Below, piece by piece: positions 39,811-49,042 of a DNA stretch of 64,000 nucleotides. Position numbers and translations under genes: made by a program. This DNA comes from Actinophytocola algeriensis (GTDB lineage: Bacteria > Actinomycetota > Actinomycetes > Mycobacteriales > Pseudonocardiaceae): contig NZ_JACHJQ010000012.1 in assembly GCF_014203735.1 (NCBI RefSeq), forward strand, positions 124,001-188,000, given 5' to 3'. A model generated the notes under the pieces. It searched no databases. It saw nothing but the letters and a program-made list of their open reading frames with translations, and was not told the DNA's origin. Every line of letters starts with the position of its first letter. Position 1 is the stretch's first letter.

Positions 39811-42519
39811 TCAACCCTGTTCCGGCAGGTGGGTCGCCAGCTCCGCTCGTGATCTGACGCCGAGCTTGGCATAGACCTTGCGCAGGTGGTATTCGACGGT
39901 CTTCGGGCTCAGGAACAGCGCTGCGGCCACCTCCCTGGTGGTCCTGCCCTCCGACAGCAGCAGCGCGACCTGAAGTTCCTGTGGGGTCAGGGTTTGCGCG
40001 CCGCTCGGTGCGCGTCGCCGGACTGTTTCGCCGGTTGCGGCCAGTTCGGTGGCGGCTCGGTCCGCCCATGGTGTGGCACCCAGTTCCTCGAACGTCGCCA
40101 GTGCGACGCGCAACTGGGGCCGGGCCGCGATCCTCCTGCGGGCCCGGCGCAGCCGGGTGCCGTAGGCCAGCCTGGTACGCGCGGTCTCGAAGTCGTCCAG
40201 TGTCCTCGCGTGGAACTCGAGGGCTCTCGTGAAATGCGTGTCGAGGTCGGCCTCCGCGCCGAGCATGCCCAGCGTGCGTTCGGCGCGAGCCAGTGCCCAC
40301 GGCTGGTCCTTGGTCGCCGCGGCGGCTCGGTAGTGGTGCGCGATCGGCTCGGCTTTGGCGCGCATTCCCAGCCGTAGCAAGGCGTCCGCACGTTCCGGGG
40401 CCGGTGACAGGTCCGGGTCGGTCACTCCGAGCGTGCCGAGAAGCGCATCGAGCTCGTCGAGGTGCGTGAGGGCCTTGCGTGGGTCGCCGAGTCCCAACTC
40501 CAGCTCGCCCAACGCGAACAGCGACCAGATCCGGCCGATGTGGATCTCGCGGGCGCGGCAGATCGGCAACGCCTCCGCGACGAGCGTGCGGCACTGCGGC
40601 TCGTGGCCCAGCCGCGCCCGGAGCCACGCGAGCCCGGCGAGCGACATCGCCAGCTCCGTGTTCTGCCCGGTCTCCCGTGCCAGCCGGATCGCCTCGTCGT
40701 AGGTGGCCGCGGCACGCACCCACTGGTTGGTGGTGGCCTCGTCCCGCGCGACGTGGAACAGCAGCGACGGCAGCGAGCCGACCGCGGTGTCCGCGCGGCT
40801 CTCGTGGACGATCCGCCGCAACTCGGCACCGGTGGTCGAGTCCCGCAGGTACAGCGGCCCGGTCATCAGCCAGAACCGCCTGCGCTGGTCGTCGCGCAGC
40901 CCGCCGGATGCCGTGAGCGACTCGACCGCCGCCCGCAGCTGGTCCGCGCCTCCCCGGTTGGCCATGACCAGCGCCGCGCCGGCGGCGATCTGCCCCAGGC
41001 CGCGCGCCTTCGGCGTCGTCACCCGCGCGAGCAGGTCCTCGATCTCCCCGGCGATGCCGACCGCGGTCGCGGTGTCGCAGAGGTAGAAGCAGGCACTGAT
41101 GGCGTCCGCGAGCAGCACGACCCGGTCGTCCGCGTCCGGCGTCTCGGCCGCGGCGGTCCGCAACGTGTCCCGCGACGCGGTGAGCGATCCGGTTCGTGTC
41201 GCGATCGCACCGCGCAGCTCCAGTGCCAGCAACCGGACCTCCGGCACGGTCAGCTCACCGGCCTCGTCGAGCAGCCCGGTGGCGCGGGACGCGGTGCCTG
41301 CCAGCCACGCCGACTCCGCGGCCGCGACGCAGAACCGTGCGTGCCCTTCGGTGTCCGGGCAGAGGCGGGCGGCCCGCTCGAAGGCCGCCGCGGCGATGTC
41401 GTGCGCGCTTCTGGCGTGTGCCCGCGCCGCAGCCCGGCTCAGCAGCTCGGCCACCCGGTGATCGGGTCCGATCGCGGCCTCCGCGAGGTGCCACGCGTGC
41501 CGGTCCGGCTCCTGCGGGCCGAGCGCGTCGGCGACCGCCCGGTGCACCGTCCGCCGGTGCTCCGGCGCCGCGTCGCCGTACACCGCGGCGCGGACCAGCG
41601 GGTGGCGGAACTCGACCCGGCCGTCGCCGATCCTGATCAGCCCGGCGTCCTCCGCCTCGCCCAGCGCCTCGACGCCGACGTCGAGAAGCTGGCACGCACG
41701 GCTGATCACCCGTAGGTCCGTGCCCACGACGGCGGCGACGGTCAGTGCGGCGCGCCCGTGCCTGCCGAGACTCCGCGCGCGGGCGGCGAACGCGTCCGCG
41801 AGTGCGGCCGGCACCGGCAGCGGTGCCGCGGGGGAGGCGTCCGGTGCCGCGCCCGCCAACTCGACGAGGGCGAGCGGATTCCCCGCGGTCGCGCGGTGCA
41901 ACCGCGCGACCCGTTCGGGTGACACCGGGACCGCGGAGTGACTTGAGACCAGCTCGCCCGCCGCGGTCAGGTCGATGCCCGCGAGCGGCAACTGGGGGAG
42001 CTGGTCGCGGACGTCGGGCGCGTCGGACGTCCGCGAGGTGGCCAGCAGCACGATCGGGTCGGCGACGAGCCTGCGTGCCGTGAACGTCAGCGCCGCGGCC
42101 GACGGCCGGTCGAACAGCGGGAGGTCGTCGAGGAGGATCGCGAGCGGCTGGTCCTCGGCGAACCGGCAGAGCAGGCTCAACGTGGCCGCCCCGACGGCGA
42201 ACCGGTCGCCGGTCGTGCCCGGCCGCAACGCGAGCGCGGCCGACAACGCCTGCGCCTGCGGCGCCGGGATCTCGTCGATCCGGTCGAGGGTGGGCCGCAG
42301 CACCTGGTGCAGAGCGCCGAACGGGATCTCCCGCTCCGGTTCGCTACCGGCCGCGCGCAGCACCCTCATCCCCGCGGCGCACGCGGCCGCGTGGTCGAGC
42401 AACGTGGTCTTGCCGATCCCGGGCTCGCCCGTGATGACGAGGACCCCGCCCTGCCCGTTCCGCGCCCCCGCGACGAGCCCTTCGATCATCCGGCGCTCGG
42501 CATCGCGCCCAATCAACAC
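39811..42519 (-). CDS. LAL-type LuxR transcriptional regulator
   Basis: 902 residues, the typical size of LAL regulators. An N-terminal AAA/NACHT-like ATPase has Walker A GEPGIGKTT at 31-39 and Walker B LAILLDDLP near 150; a long helical, TPR-like middle follows; a C-terminal LuxR helix-turn-helix is at about 840-895 (LTPQELQVALLLSEGRTTRE, then SPKTVEYHLRKVYAKLGV). Such proteins are often pathway-specific activators next to secondary-metabolite genes. It diverges from the methyltransferase/glycosyltransferase genes, so it may activate them. The GTG start is preceded by CTCCGGGGGT, a weak ribosome site, and a start a few codons further in cannot be excluded. Confidence 0.88.
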   Translation of the reverse strand: MLIGRDAERRMIEGLVAGARNGQGGVLVITGEPGIGKTTLLDHAAACAAGMRVLRAAGSEPEREIPFGALHQVLRPTLDRIDEIPAPQAQALSAALALRPGTTGDRFAVGAATLSLLCRFAEDQPLAILLDDLPLFDRPSAAALTFTARRLVADPIVLLATSRTSDAPDVRDQLPQLPLAGIDLTAAGELVSSHSAVPVSPERVARLHRATAGNPLALVELAGAAPDASPAAPLPVPAALADAFAARARSLGRHGRAALTVAAVVGTDLRVISRACQLLDVGVEALGEAEDAGLIRIGDGRVEFRHPLVRAAVYGDAAPEHRRTVHRAVADALGPQEPDRHAWHLAEAAIGPDHRVAELLSRAAARAHARSAHDIAAAAFERAARLCPDTEGHARFCVAAAESAWLAGTASRATGLLDEAGELTVPEVRLLALELRGAIATRTGSLTASRDTLRTAAAETPDADDRVVLLADAISACFYLCDTATAVGIAGEIEDLLARVTTPKARGLGQIAAGAALVMANRGGADQLRAAVESLTASGGLRDDQRRRFWLMTGPLYLRDSTTGAELRRIVHESRADTAVGSLPSLLFHVARDEATTNQWVRAAATYDEAIRLARETGQNTELAMSLAGLAWLRARLGHEPQCRTLVAEALPICRAREIHIGRIWSLFALGELELGLGDPRKALTHLDELDALLGTLGVTDPDLSPAPERADALLRLGMRAKAEPIAHHYRAAAATKDQPWALARAERTLGMLGAEADLDTHFTRALEFHARTLDDFETARTRLAYGTRLRRARRRIAARPQLRVALATFEELGATPWADRAATELAATGETVRRRAPSGAQTLTPQELQVALLLSEGRTTREVAAALFLSPKTVEYHLRKVYAKLGVRSRAELATHLPEQG

Positions 42520-42578
42520 CCCCGGAGTGTAGGTACGCGCGAGACACTAGGTGGGGCACCTGATGCGGATACCTCCCT

Positions 42579-42610
42579 TTCGTTCGTAGTTTCCAACCCT
42601 CGCGAACGAA
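42579..42610. promoter_or_regulatory. 8-bp inverted repeat in the LAL-methyltransferase intergenic space
   Basis: TTCGTTCG (42579-42586) and CGAACGAA (42603-42610) are perfect reverse complements 16 bp apart, directly upstream of the methyltransferase ribosome site GAAGAAGGG. Their spacing of about two helical turns suits a regulator dimer, possibly the divergent LAL protein. This is inference from position only. Confidence 0.35.
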
Positions 42611-42625
42611 GAAGGGACTTGTGCG

Positions 42626-43708
42626 ATGACGACAACCCAACCGGCGGCCCAGGCCCAGGTGGATCCCGACAAGCTCATGCGGTTCGTCTTCCGCGCCGTC
42701 GAGGAGGTCGGGGCCACGCTGAACACCGCACTCGTCGTGATGGGCGACAAGCTCGGCTACTACCGCATCATGGCGGCGGACGCGGTCACCCCCAGGGAGC
42801 TGGCCGAGCGCAGCGGCACCGCGGAGCCGTACGCACGGGAGTGGCTCGGCGCTCAGGCAGCGGGCGAGTACGTCGCCTACGATCCCGGCACGGGGCGCTA
42901 CTCGCTGCCACCGGAGCAGGTGGCGGCCTTCACCGACGAGGACAGCCCCGCGTTCCTCCCGGGGATGTTCCAGATCGCGCTCGGCACGCTGCAGGGCGCC
43001 GAACGGGTGCTGGACGCGGCCCGCAACGGCGCGGGCGTCGGGTGGCACGAGCACCACGCCGACGTGCATGCCGGTTGTGAGCGGTTCTTCCGGCCGTCCT
43101 ACCACGCGTACCTGGTCGACAGCTGGCTGCCCGCGCTGGACGGGGTGGTGGCGAAGCTGCGGACCGGGGCGAAGGTCGCCGATGTCGGCTGCGGGCACGG
43201 CGCGTCGACGGTTCTGATGGCGCAGACGTTCCCCGCCTCGGAATATGTCGGGTCCGACTACCACCCGGAGTCCGTCGAGATCGCCAGGAGCCGGGCGCAG
43301 GCAGCCGGTCTCGGCGCGGCGGTCCGCTTCGAGCAGGCGCAGGCGAGCGAGTTCAGCGGGAGCGGCTACGACCTCGTGACCATGTTCGACTGCCTGCACG
43401 ACATGGGTGACCCGGTCGGCGCCGCCCGGCGGGTACGGGACGCGCTGGCCCCCGACGGCACCTGGATGATCGTCGAGCCGCTCGCCGGTGACCGGGTCGA
43501 GGACAACCTCAACCCGGTCGGCCGCGCCTACTACGGCTTCTCCACGCTGCTGTGCACGCCCGGATCGCTGTCCCAGGACGTCGGTCTCGCCCTGGGCACC
43601 CAGGCCGGGCCGAAGCGGCTCCGGGACGTGGCCGTCGCGGCCGGGTTCAGCCGGTTCGCCAAGGTCGCGGAGACGCCGTTCCACCAGGTTCTCGAAGTCC
43701 GGCCATGA
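42626..43708 (+). CDS. SAM-dependent methyltransferase with winged-helix N-domain
   Basis: 360 residues. Residues about 15-100 form a winged-helix region (KLGYYRIMAADAVTPRELAE, GTAEPYAREWL), and the C-terminal part is a class I methyltransferase with motif I ADVGCGHGAST near 188-198, an acidic loop-2 residue in YVGSDYHPE and MFDCLHDMGDP. This layout is like the rv2258c-type or O-methyltransferase group often found near natural-product genes. Its stop overlaps the start of the fusion protein (ATGA). The substrate is unknown. Confidence 0.85.
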   Translation: MTTTQPAAQAQVDPDKLMRFVFRAVEEVGATLNTALVVMGDKLGYYRIMAADAVTPRELAERSGTAEPYAREWLGAQAAGEYVAYDPGTGRYSLPPEQVAAFTDEDSPAFLPGMFQIALGTLQGAERVLDAARNGAGVGWHEHHADVHAGCERFFRPSYHAYLVDSWLPALDGVVAKLRTGAKVADVGCGHGASTVLMAQTFPASEYVGSDYHPESVEIARSRAQAAGLGAAVRFEQAQASEFSGSGYDLVTMFDCLHDMGDPVGAARRVRDALAPDGTWMIVEPLAGDRVEDNLNPVGRAYYGFSTLLCTPGSLSQDVGLALGTQAGPKRLRDVAVAAGFSRFAKVAETPFHQVLEVRP

Positions 43709-45810
43709 GCACCGCCGGGGTCGCGACGCGGGCCGGGGTGCGGCTCGCGTACCAGGTCCACGAGAACCCCGGCCGGCCGACGGTGCTGCTCATGCCGACC
43801 TGGTCGATCGTCCCTTCCCGGTTCTGGAAGGCACAGGTGCCGTACCTGGCGCGGCATTTCCGGGTGGTGACGTTCGACGGCCGCGGCTCCGGCGCTTCGG
43901 ACCGGCCTGCCGGCGCGGCGTCCTATTCGGACAGCGAGTACGCCGAGGACGCGATCGCGGTCCTGGACGCGACGGCGACCGACCGTGCCGTGCTGGTGGG
44001 GTTGTCGAGCGGGGTGACCTGGTCGCTGCACGTCGCGGCCGATCACCCGGACCGGGTCGCGGGCCTGGTGGCGATCGCACCGGCGTGCGGGTTCCCCGGC
44101 GTCCAGCAGGACCGGGACGAGTTCCCGTGGCATGAACGGCACGCGACCGCCGAGGGCTGGGCGAAGTACAACCGGCACCACTGGCTCGCCGGTGGGTACG
44201 ACGACTTCGTCGAGTGGTTCTTCGCCAGGATGTTCCCCGAACCGCACTCCACCAAGCAGATCGAGGACTGCGTGCGGTGGGCGCACGAGATCGAGCCCGC
44301 CACGCTCGCCGACGCCACGGCGGGCAGGCTCGGTGACGACGGCGCGGTGCGCGTGCCGGTGACGGAGGTCTGTGCGCGGGTGCGGTGCCCGGTCCTGGTG
44401 ATCCACGGGACGGACGACCGGATCCGCCCGCACACGATCGGTGCGCGGCTCGCCGAGCTGACCGGCGGTTCGCTGGTGCTGCTCGACGGCGCGGGGCACG
44501 GACCGGCCGGACGGCACCCGGTGGCCGTCAACCTGCTGGTCAAGCAGTTCGTCGACCGGGTCCATCCGCCGGTCGAGAAGAGCACGCGGCCGGTGTCGTC
44601 CCGCAGGCCGCCGAGGGTGCTGTACCTGAGCTCGCCGATCGGGCTCGGGCACGCCCGGCGGGACCACGCGATCGCCACCGAGCTGCGGAAGTCGCGGCCG
44701 GAGCTGCGGATCGACTGGCTGGCCCAGCACCCGGTCACCGCGATGCTCGAGGCGGCGGGGGAGCGGATCCACCCGGCGTCCGCGTGGCTCGGCAACGAGT
44801 CGTCCCATGTGGAGAGTGCGGCAGGGGAGCACGATCTCCACGTGTTCGAGGCGATCCGGGACATGGATGCCCTGCTGGTGCGGAACTTCCTGGTGTTCAA
44901 CGAGGTCGTCGAGGCGGAGCGCTACGACCTCGTGATCGGCGACGAGGCCTGGGAGGTCGACTACTTCCTCCACGAGAACCCCGAGCTGAAGCGGTTCGGC
45001 TTCGCGTGGCTGACCGATTTCGTCGGCTGGCTGCCGATGCCGGACGGCGGCGCCCGGGAGGAGCGGCTGATCGCCGACTACAACGCCGAGATGATCGAGC
45101 AGCGGGCACGCCTGCGGCGGGTGCGGGACCGGTCGGTGTTCGTCGGCGATCCGGACGACGTCGTCGATCTCACGTTCGGTCCCGGCCTGCCCACGATCCG
45201 CGAGTGGACGGAGCAGAACTTCGACTTCTGCGGCTACGTCACGGGGTTCGACCCGCCGGACGACCGCGAGCGCGCGCGGCTGCGCAGACAGGCCGGTGTG
45301 GGACCGGACGAGCTGCTGTGCGTGGTCACCGCGGGTGGCTCCGGAGTCGGAAACTCCTTGCTGCGGCGGGTGCTCGCCGCGGTGCCCACGACGCGGCGGC
45401 TCGTGCCGTCGCTGCGGTTCCTCGTGGTGACCGGGCCACGTGTCGACCCGGATGGCCTGCCCCGGCACGACGGCGCGACGATCCGTGGCTACGTCCCGGA
45501 CCTGCACCGGCTGCTCGCCGCGTGCGACGTCGCGGTGGTCCACGGCGGGCTGACCACGTCCATGGAGCTGACCGCGAACCGGCGGCCGTTCCTCTACGTG
45601 CCGCTGCGCCACCACTTCGAGCAGAACTTCCATGTGCGGCACCGGCTCGCCCGCTACGGCGCAGGCCGGTGCACGACCTACGACGAGCTCGGCGACCCGG
45701 ACGTCCTCGCCGCCGCGATCGCGGCGGAGCTGGGACGCGAGGTCGGCTACCGGCCGGTCGAGACCGGCGGTGCCGCCCGCGCCGCCGCTCTGCTCGCCGA
45801 CCTGATCTGA
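43705..45810 (+). CDS. Alpha/beta hydrolase - glycosyltransferase fusion
   Basis: 701 residues. Residues 1-285 are an alpha/beta hydrolase with nucleophile S101 in GLSSG, an acid in HGTDDRIRP and a final histidine in GHGPAGRHP. A proline-rich linker near 290-305 leads to a GT-B glycosyltransferase (about 310-700) of the MGT/MurG-like kind: LSSPIGLGHARRDHAIATEL at its N-terminus, then VTAGGSGVGNSLLRRVL and CDVAVVHGGLTTSMEL, where HGG is the expected donor-binding site. The two activities may modify the same molecule, for instance deacylation followed by glycosylation. Fusion of these folds is uncommon. Coupled by ATGA to the methyltransferase; no membrane segment. Confidence 0.83.
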   Translation: MSTAGVATRAGVRLAYQVHENPGRPTVLLMPTWSIVPSRFWKAQVPYLARHFRVVTFDGRGSGASDRPAGAASYSDSEYAEDAIAVLDATATDRAVLVGLSSGVTWSLHVAADHPDRVAGLVAIAPACGFPGVQQDRDEFPWHERHATAEGWAKYNRHHWLAGGYDDFVEWFFARMFPEPHSTKQIEDCVRWAHEIEPATLADATAGRLGDDGAVRVPVTEVCARVRCPVLVIHGTDDRIRPHTIGARLAELTGGSLVLLDGAGHGPAGRHPVAVNLLVKQFVDRVHPPVEKSTRPVSSRRPPRVLYLSSPIGLGHARRDHAIATELRKSRPELRIDWLAQHPVTAMLEAAGERIHPASAWLGNESSHVESAAGEHDLHVFEAIRDMDALLVRNFLVFNEVVEAERYDLVIGDEAWEVDYFLHENPELKRFGFAWLTDFVGWLPMPDGGAREERLIADYNAEMIEQRARLRRVRDRSVFVGDPDDVVDLTFGPGLPTIREWTEQNFDFCGYVTGFDPPDDRERARLRRQAGVGPDELLCVVTAGGSGVGNSLLRRVLAAVPTTRRLVPSLRFLVVTGPRVDPDGLPRHDGATIRGYVPDLHRLLAACDVAVVHGGLTTSMELTANRRPFLYVPLRHHFEQNFHVRHRLARYGAGRCTTYDELGDPDVLAAAIAAELGREVGYRPVETGGAARAAALLADLI

Positions 45811-45826
45811 CTGGGGAGACAAGAAC

Positions 45827-46584
45827 ATGACCGTCATCGATCTCGGCGCCTCGCCGTACGACGTCATCGTCGACAAGGACGAGCCGCAGGTCGCCCTGGA
45901 CAACGCGGCCGCGATCAACCGGGCGATCGAGGAGCACCCGGTGGACACGCGGTTCGTGTTGCCCGCGGGTGACATCTTCGTCGCGCGCGACCTCGGCGCC
46001 TCGGGGGACCACCGGTTCGCGGCCATCCGCATCGCCGGGGACCGGCACGGGCTCGTGCTGTGCGGGCAGGGGCCGGGCGTGACCCGCCTCGTCCTCACGG
46101 GCTCACAGGGCGGCGGGCTGAGCCAGATCATCCAGGTGGCCGACGGGCCGACCCGGATCACGTTGTGCGACTTCGCGATCGAGCACGGGCAGAACGTGAC
46201 GAACATCGACCAGACCGGTCTGCAGAACCACCAGATCGAGCTCAACGCGGTCAAGGCCGACGTAGCCGACGTCGAGATCCGCGACGTCCACTTCGGCGCG
46301 TGTGTCGGCGACGGGATCAGGCTGGCGGGCGGCGAGGGCGCCACCACGTCCACCCTCCTGCGGAACACCACCATCCAGCACATCGTCATGCGGCTCGGCA
46401 AGCACAACGAGGCGCAGGACGGCTGCCGGAGCGGGGTGTCGTTCCAGAAGGGGATCCAGGACCTGCTGCTGAGCGACTTCTACATCGAGGGCCCGAAGAA
46501 CTCCTGCGGCAGAACGGGAACACCGCGGAACTGTGGTGGAAGGCCAGCGGCACCGGCGCCACCGGCTGGACGAAGCTGGCCTGA
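45827..46584 (+). pseudogene. Broken right-handed beta-helix (pectate-lyase-like) gene
   Basis: About 225 residues of a beta-helix protein read in one frame from ATG 45827 (DLGASPYDVIV, FVLPAGDIFVARDLG, LVLCGQGPGVTRLVL) up to YIEGPKN near 46500. The natural-looking C-terminal tail NGNTAELWWKASGTGATGW-TKLA is found in the +2-shifted frame ending at 46584. Reading on in the first frame gives an Arg/Pro-rich junk tail that would run over the convergent anti-sigma gene. So the gene has suffered a frame-changing deletion between about 46,490 and 46,515, or the sequence has an error there. The domain is shorter than usual for the fold. It follows the hydrolase-GT gene by 16 bp. Confidence 0.6.
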
Positions 46585-46605
46585 CCGAAGAGAGGGCGCC
46601 GTCGG

Positions 46606-46657
46606 ACCCGCCCGGGATCGCGCCGGAGATCGCCACCGGCGGCCGCCCCGGGCGGGT
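46606..46657. terminator. Hairpin at a convergent junction
   Basis: ACCCGCCCGGG (46606-46616) pairs exactly with CCCGGGCGGGT (46647-46657), with 30 nt between the arms. It ends at the very stop codon of the MEDS-HATPase gene and lies just after the tail of the broken beta-helix gene; it can act as a terminator for both. Confidence 0.6.
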
Positions 46658-47629
46658 TCAGATGTGGAAGTAGGTGCGGATGACCGTGCCGCCGCTGTCG
46701 GTGTGCAGGCGGACCAGGTCGGCGATCTGGTTGACGAGCAGCAGGCCTCGACCGCGGGGGTGGCCGGGCCGGGCAGGCCGGCGTCCGGCCAGCGGGTCGG
46801 CGAGCGTGCCGCGATCGCGGACCTCGCACACGAAGCGACCGCCGTCGAGCCAGATGTGTAGTGTGCCGGTGCCTCCGCCGTGGTCGAGGCTGTTGGTGAG
46901 CAGCTCGGTCACGGCCAGTTCGACGTCGGCGACGCGGGACGCGGGCAGTCCGGCGCCTGCGGCCCGCGCACCGGCAAGGCGCCTGGCCTTGGGGATGTCA
47001 GTGGCGGCGGCGGCCTCGACGGCCTCGACCGGCACGGCCGGCTCGGGCAGGGGCTGGTTGTAGGTGGCGACGACCCGGTCGGGGGCGTAGGCGGGACTGT
47101 TCCGGTGACCTGTGGTGTCGATGACGACCGGGTGGGTCGCCTCGGCGTCGGCCAGCACATCCGAGGTGAGGCGATCAGCGTCGTACGGGCACAGGATCGT
47201 CACGTCCCGGCCGGTGAACGCCAGGTTGATGAGCGCCTCGTGCTGGGCGCACGCCGGGTACTCCAGCTCAGAACGACTCGGCCAGATCGGCTCACCGATG
47301 ATCCGCACCGGCGTCCCGCGGTGCGCGTCGGCGAACGCCCGCAACACGCCCGGGATGATCCGCCCCGGGTTGCGGCCCGCCTCGCCCATGTCCAGCAACC
47401 GCACCCGCTCGGCATCCGCGCCCAGCTCGGCACGCAACAACGCCAGGTTGCCCGCGGGCACCGCGACCGCGACCGGCTCACCCGCGGCCAGCCCGTCCAG
47501 CACGAACGGCACCGTGCCTGCCAGGTACTCCGCCTCGCCCCGGTAGAACAACGCCGGGTGCACGAACGGATCGGCAGAGGATTCCGAGGACTTGGGGGAC
47601 TCCGAGGCCTCGTCGACGGTGGTACTCAT
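46658..47629 (-). CDS. MEDS sensory domain - HATPase anti-sigma-type protein
   Basis: 323 residues. Residues about 20-175 match a MEDS domain (HPALFYRGEAEYLAGTVPFV; later HEALINLAF), first noted in DcmR-like sensors of one-carbon metabolism. Residues about 210-323 form a GHKL-type ATPase with ELAVTELLTNSLDHGGGTG (N box) and GRGLLLVNQIAD (G-box-like), close to RsbW/SpoIIAB anti-sigma kinases. The overlap with the STAS gene (ATGA) predicts a partner-switching pair: this kinase would bind a sigma factor or phosphorylate the STAS protein. The MEDS domain should supply signal input. The sigma factor is not in the window. Confidence 0.85.
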   Translation of the reverse strand: MSTTVDEASESPKSSESSADPFVHPALFYRGEAEYLAGTVPFVLDGLAAGEPVAVAVPAGNLALLRAELGADAERVRLLDMGEAGRNPGRIIPGVLRAFADAHRGTPVRIIGEPIWPSRSELEYPACAQHEALINLAFTGRDVTILCPYDADRLTSDVLADAEATHPVVIDTTGHRNSPAYAPDRVVATYNQPLPEPAVPVEAVEAAAATDIPKARRLAGARAAGAGLPASRVADVELAVTELLTNSLDHGGGTGTLHIWLDGGRFVCEVRDRGTLADPLAGRRPARPGHPRGRGLLLVNQIADLVRLHTDSGGTVIRTYFHI

Positions 47630-47976
47630 TCCGCCTCCTCGTCCTCGATCACGACGTGGTCCATCTCATCGGTCCACACCACCTCCAGGGTGCGTCGCAG
47701 GCACATCGGCGGCCGGTACAGGCTCAGCTGCCCGGACGGCAGCCGCCGAGCGGTTTCCACCAGCGACGCTACTCCCCGAACGTCGATGAACGACAAGCCG
47801 GACAGGTCCAGCCGCCCAGGAGCATCGGTGGTCCGCAGGGCAGCCAGCACCTGAGCCCACTCGTCGGAGGTCGACACGTCGACCTCGCCGGAAACCCGTA
47901 GTCCAGCGCGTCCAGGCAGCCGCTCCACCGTCAGCACCGTGTCCGCGATCTGGTCCAGTCGACCGACCGTCTCCAT
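47626..47976 (-). CDS. STAS-domain anti-anti-sigma factor
   Basis: 116 residues, a single STAS domain: GLRVSGEVDVSTSDEW near 28-43 and DLSGLSFIDVRGVASL near 57-72, containing the conserved serine (DLSGLSF) that anti-sigma kinases phosphorylate. The partner kinase is the overlapping MEDS-HATPase gene, so the two form a partner switch controlling an unseen sigma factor. The C-terminus is acidic (VIEDEEAE). Confidence 0.85.
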   Translation of the reverse strand: METVGRLDQIADTVLTVERLPGRAGLRVSGEVDVSTSDEWAQVLAALRTTDAPGRLDLSGLSFIDVRGVASLVETARRLPSGQLSLYRPPMCLRRTLEVVWTDEMDHVVIEDEEAE

Positions 47977-48063
47977 CTCCGCCCGTCGCCTCCCGAACCG
48001 AGTCCGCAGGGCAACACGGTCAACCGACTGCCCGTGCCCACCGCAGACGGTACTCCAACTGCC

Positions 48064-48315
48064 TCACACCGGTTCGGCGACGCTGCCAACCACCGTGACC
48101 AGGGTCCGCTCGGCGTCGACGGTGAGCAGGGCGAGGTAGGTCGTCTTCGTCTCCGGTGACGGGTCAACGCTGGCCCGCGCGTCCAGTCCGGCGTCCGCCA
48201 GCGCGCCCAACCGGCGTGTCTGCGCTGATTCCTGGCGAGTACCCGCGGCTGGGGATTCAGTCTTAGTCGGGCCCGTTGACATGCACCGGGTTGAGCACCC
48301 GGGACAGGAACGCAC
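48064..48315 (-). CDS. Short hypothetical frame, doubtful
   Basis: 83 codons on the minus strand overlapping the last part of the ABC ATPase gene. The C-terminal half ([26 protein letters not shown]) has coding-like composition and might be a fragment of a larger lost gene, but there is no ribosome site and no family resemblance. Kept only because it fills an otherwise gene-free 286-bp space between the ABC ATPase and STAS genes. Confidence 0.2.
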   Translation of the reverse strand: MRSCPGCSTRCMSTGPTKTESPAAGTRQESAQTRRLGALADAGLDARASVDPSPETKTTYLALLTVDAERTLVTVVGSVAEPV

Positions 48316-49042
48316 GCGTGCGTTCCTCCTGCGGGTCGCCGATGACCTCTTCGGACAGACCCTCCTCGACGATGACGCCGCCGTCCATGAACAACACCCG
48401 GTCCGCCACCTCGCGAGCGAACTGCATCTCGTGTGTGACGACGAGCATCGTCATGCCCTCGTCGGCCAGTCGCCGCATCACGGCGAGCACGTCTCCGACC
48501 AGCTCGGGGTCGAGCGCGGACGTCGGCTCGTCGAACAGCATCACGTCCGGGTTCATCGACAACGCCCTGGCGATCGCCACTCGCTGCTGCTGCCCGCCGG
48601 AGAGCTCACTCGGCATCGCGGTCCCACGGCCCGTGAGCCCGACCCGCTCGAGGTTCGCGAGCGCGGTCCGCTCCGCCTCGGCCTTGCCGCGCTTGAGCAC
48701 CTTGATCTGCGCGACGGTGATGTTGTTCAGCACGTTCAGGTGGGAGAACAGGTTGAACGACTGGAAGACCATGCCGATCTTCGTCCTGGCGGCGTCGATG
48801 TCGACGTCCGGGTCGGTCAGTTCGACCTCGTTCACGACGACCGAGCCGGCGGTCGGCTCCTCCAGCAGGTTCACGCAGCGCAACAACGTGGACTTCCCGG
48901 ACCCGGAAGGTCCGATGATGCACACCACCTCGCCGCGCTTGACCTGCATGTCGATCCCGCGCAGCACCTCGACGGGGCCGAACGACTTGTGCAGGCCCGC
49001 GATGTCGACCGCGAGGCCGGGAGTCTCTGCCGCGGTACTCAT
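48263..49042 (-). CDS. Polar amino-acid ABC transporter ATPase
   Basis: 259 residues, full length for a GlnQ/HisP-type ATPase. Walker [14 protein letters not shown]-loop [13 protein letters not shown], signature [15 protein letters not shown], Walker [16 protein letters not shown] and H-loop VVTHEM are intact. The ATG overlaps the permease stop (ATGA). With the next two genes it forms a complete PAAT transporter in the order binding protein - permease - ATPase from the promoter side. Larger upstream reading frame to 49585 is an overprint of the permease. Confidence 0.93.
   Translation of the reverse strand: MSTAAETPGLAVDIAGLHKSFGPVEVLRGIDMQVKRGEVVCIIGPSGSGKSTLLRCVNLLEEPTAGSVVVNEVELTDPDVDIDAARTKIGMVFQSFNLFSHLNVLNNITVAQIKVLKRGKAEAERTALANLERVGLTGRGTAMPSELSGGQQQRVAIARALSMNPDVMLFDEPTSALDPELVGDVLAVMRRLADEGMTMLVVTHEMQFAREVADRVLFMDGGVIVEEGLSEEVIGDPQEERTRAFLSRVLNPVHVNGPD

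Noticed and set aside
31081-39872. Long minus-strand frames opposite the molybdoenzyme and DyP-GRE genes
   Set aside because: Shadow frames caused by high GC; no motifs and composition unlike any protein family.
45827-46861. Reading the beta-helix gene to 46861 as one intact protein
   Set aside because: The last 120 residues are Arg/Pro/Ala-rich and overlap a convergent, well-supported gene; a natural-looking tail exists in another frame.
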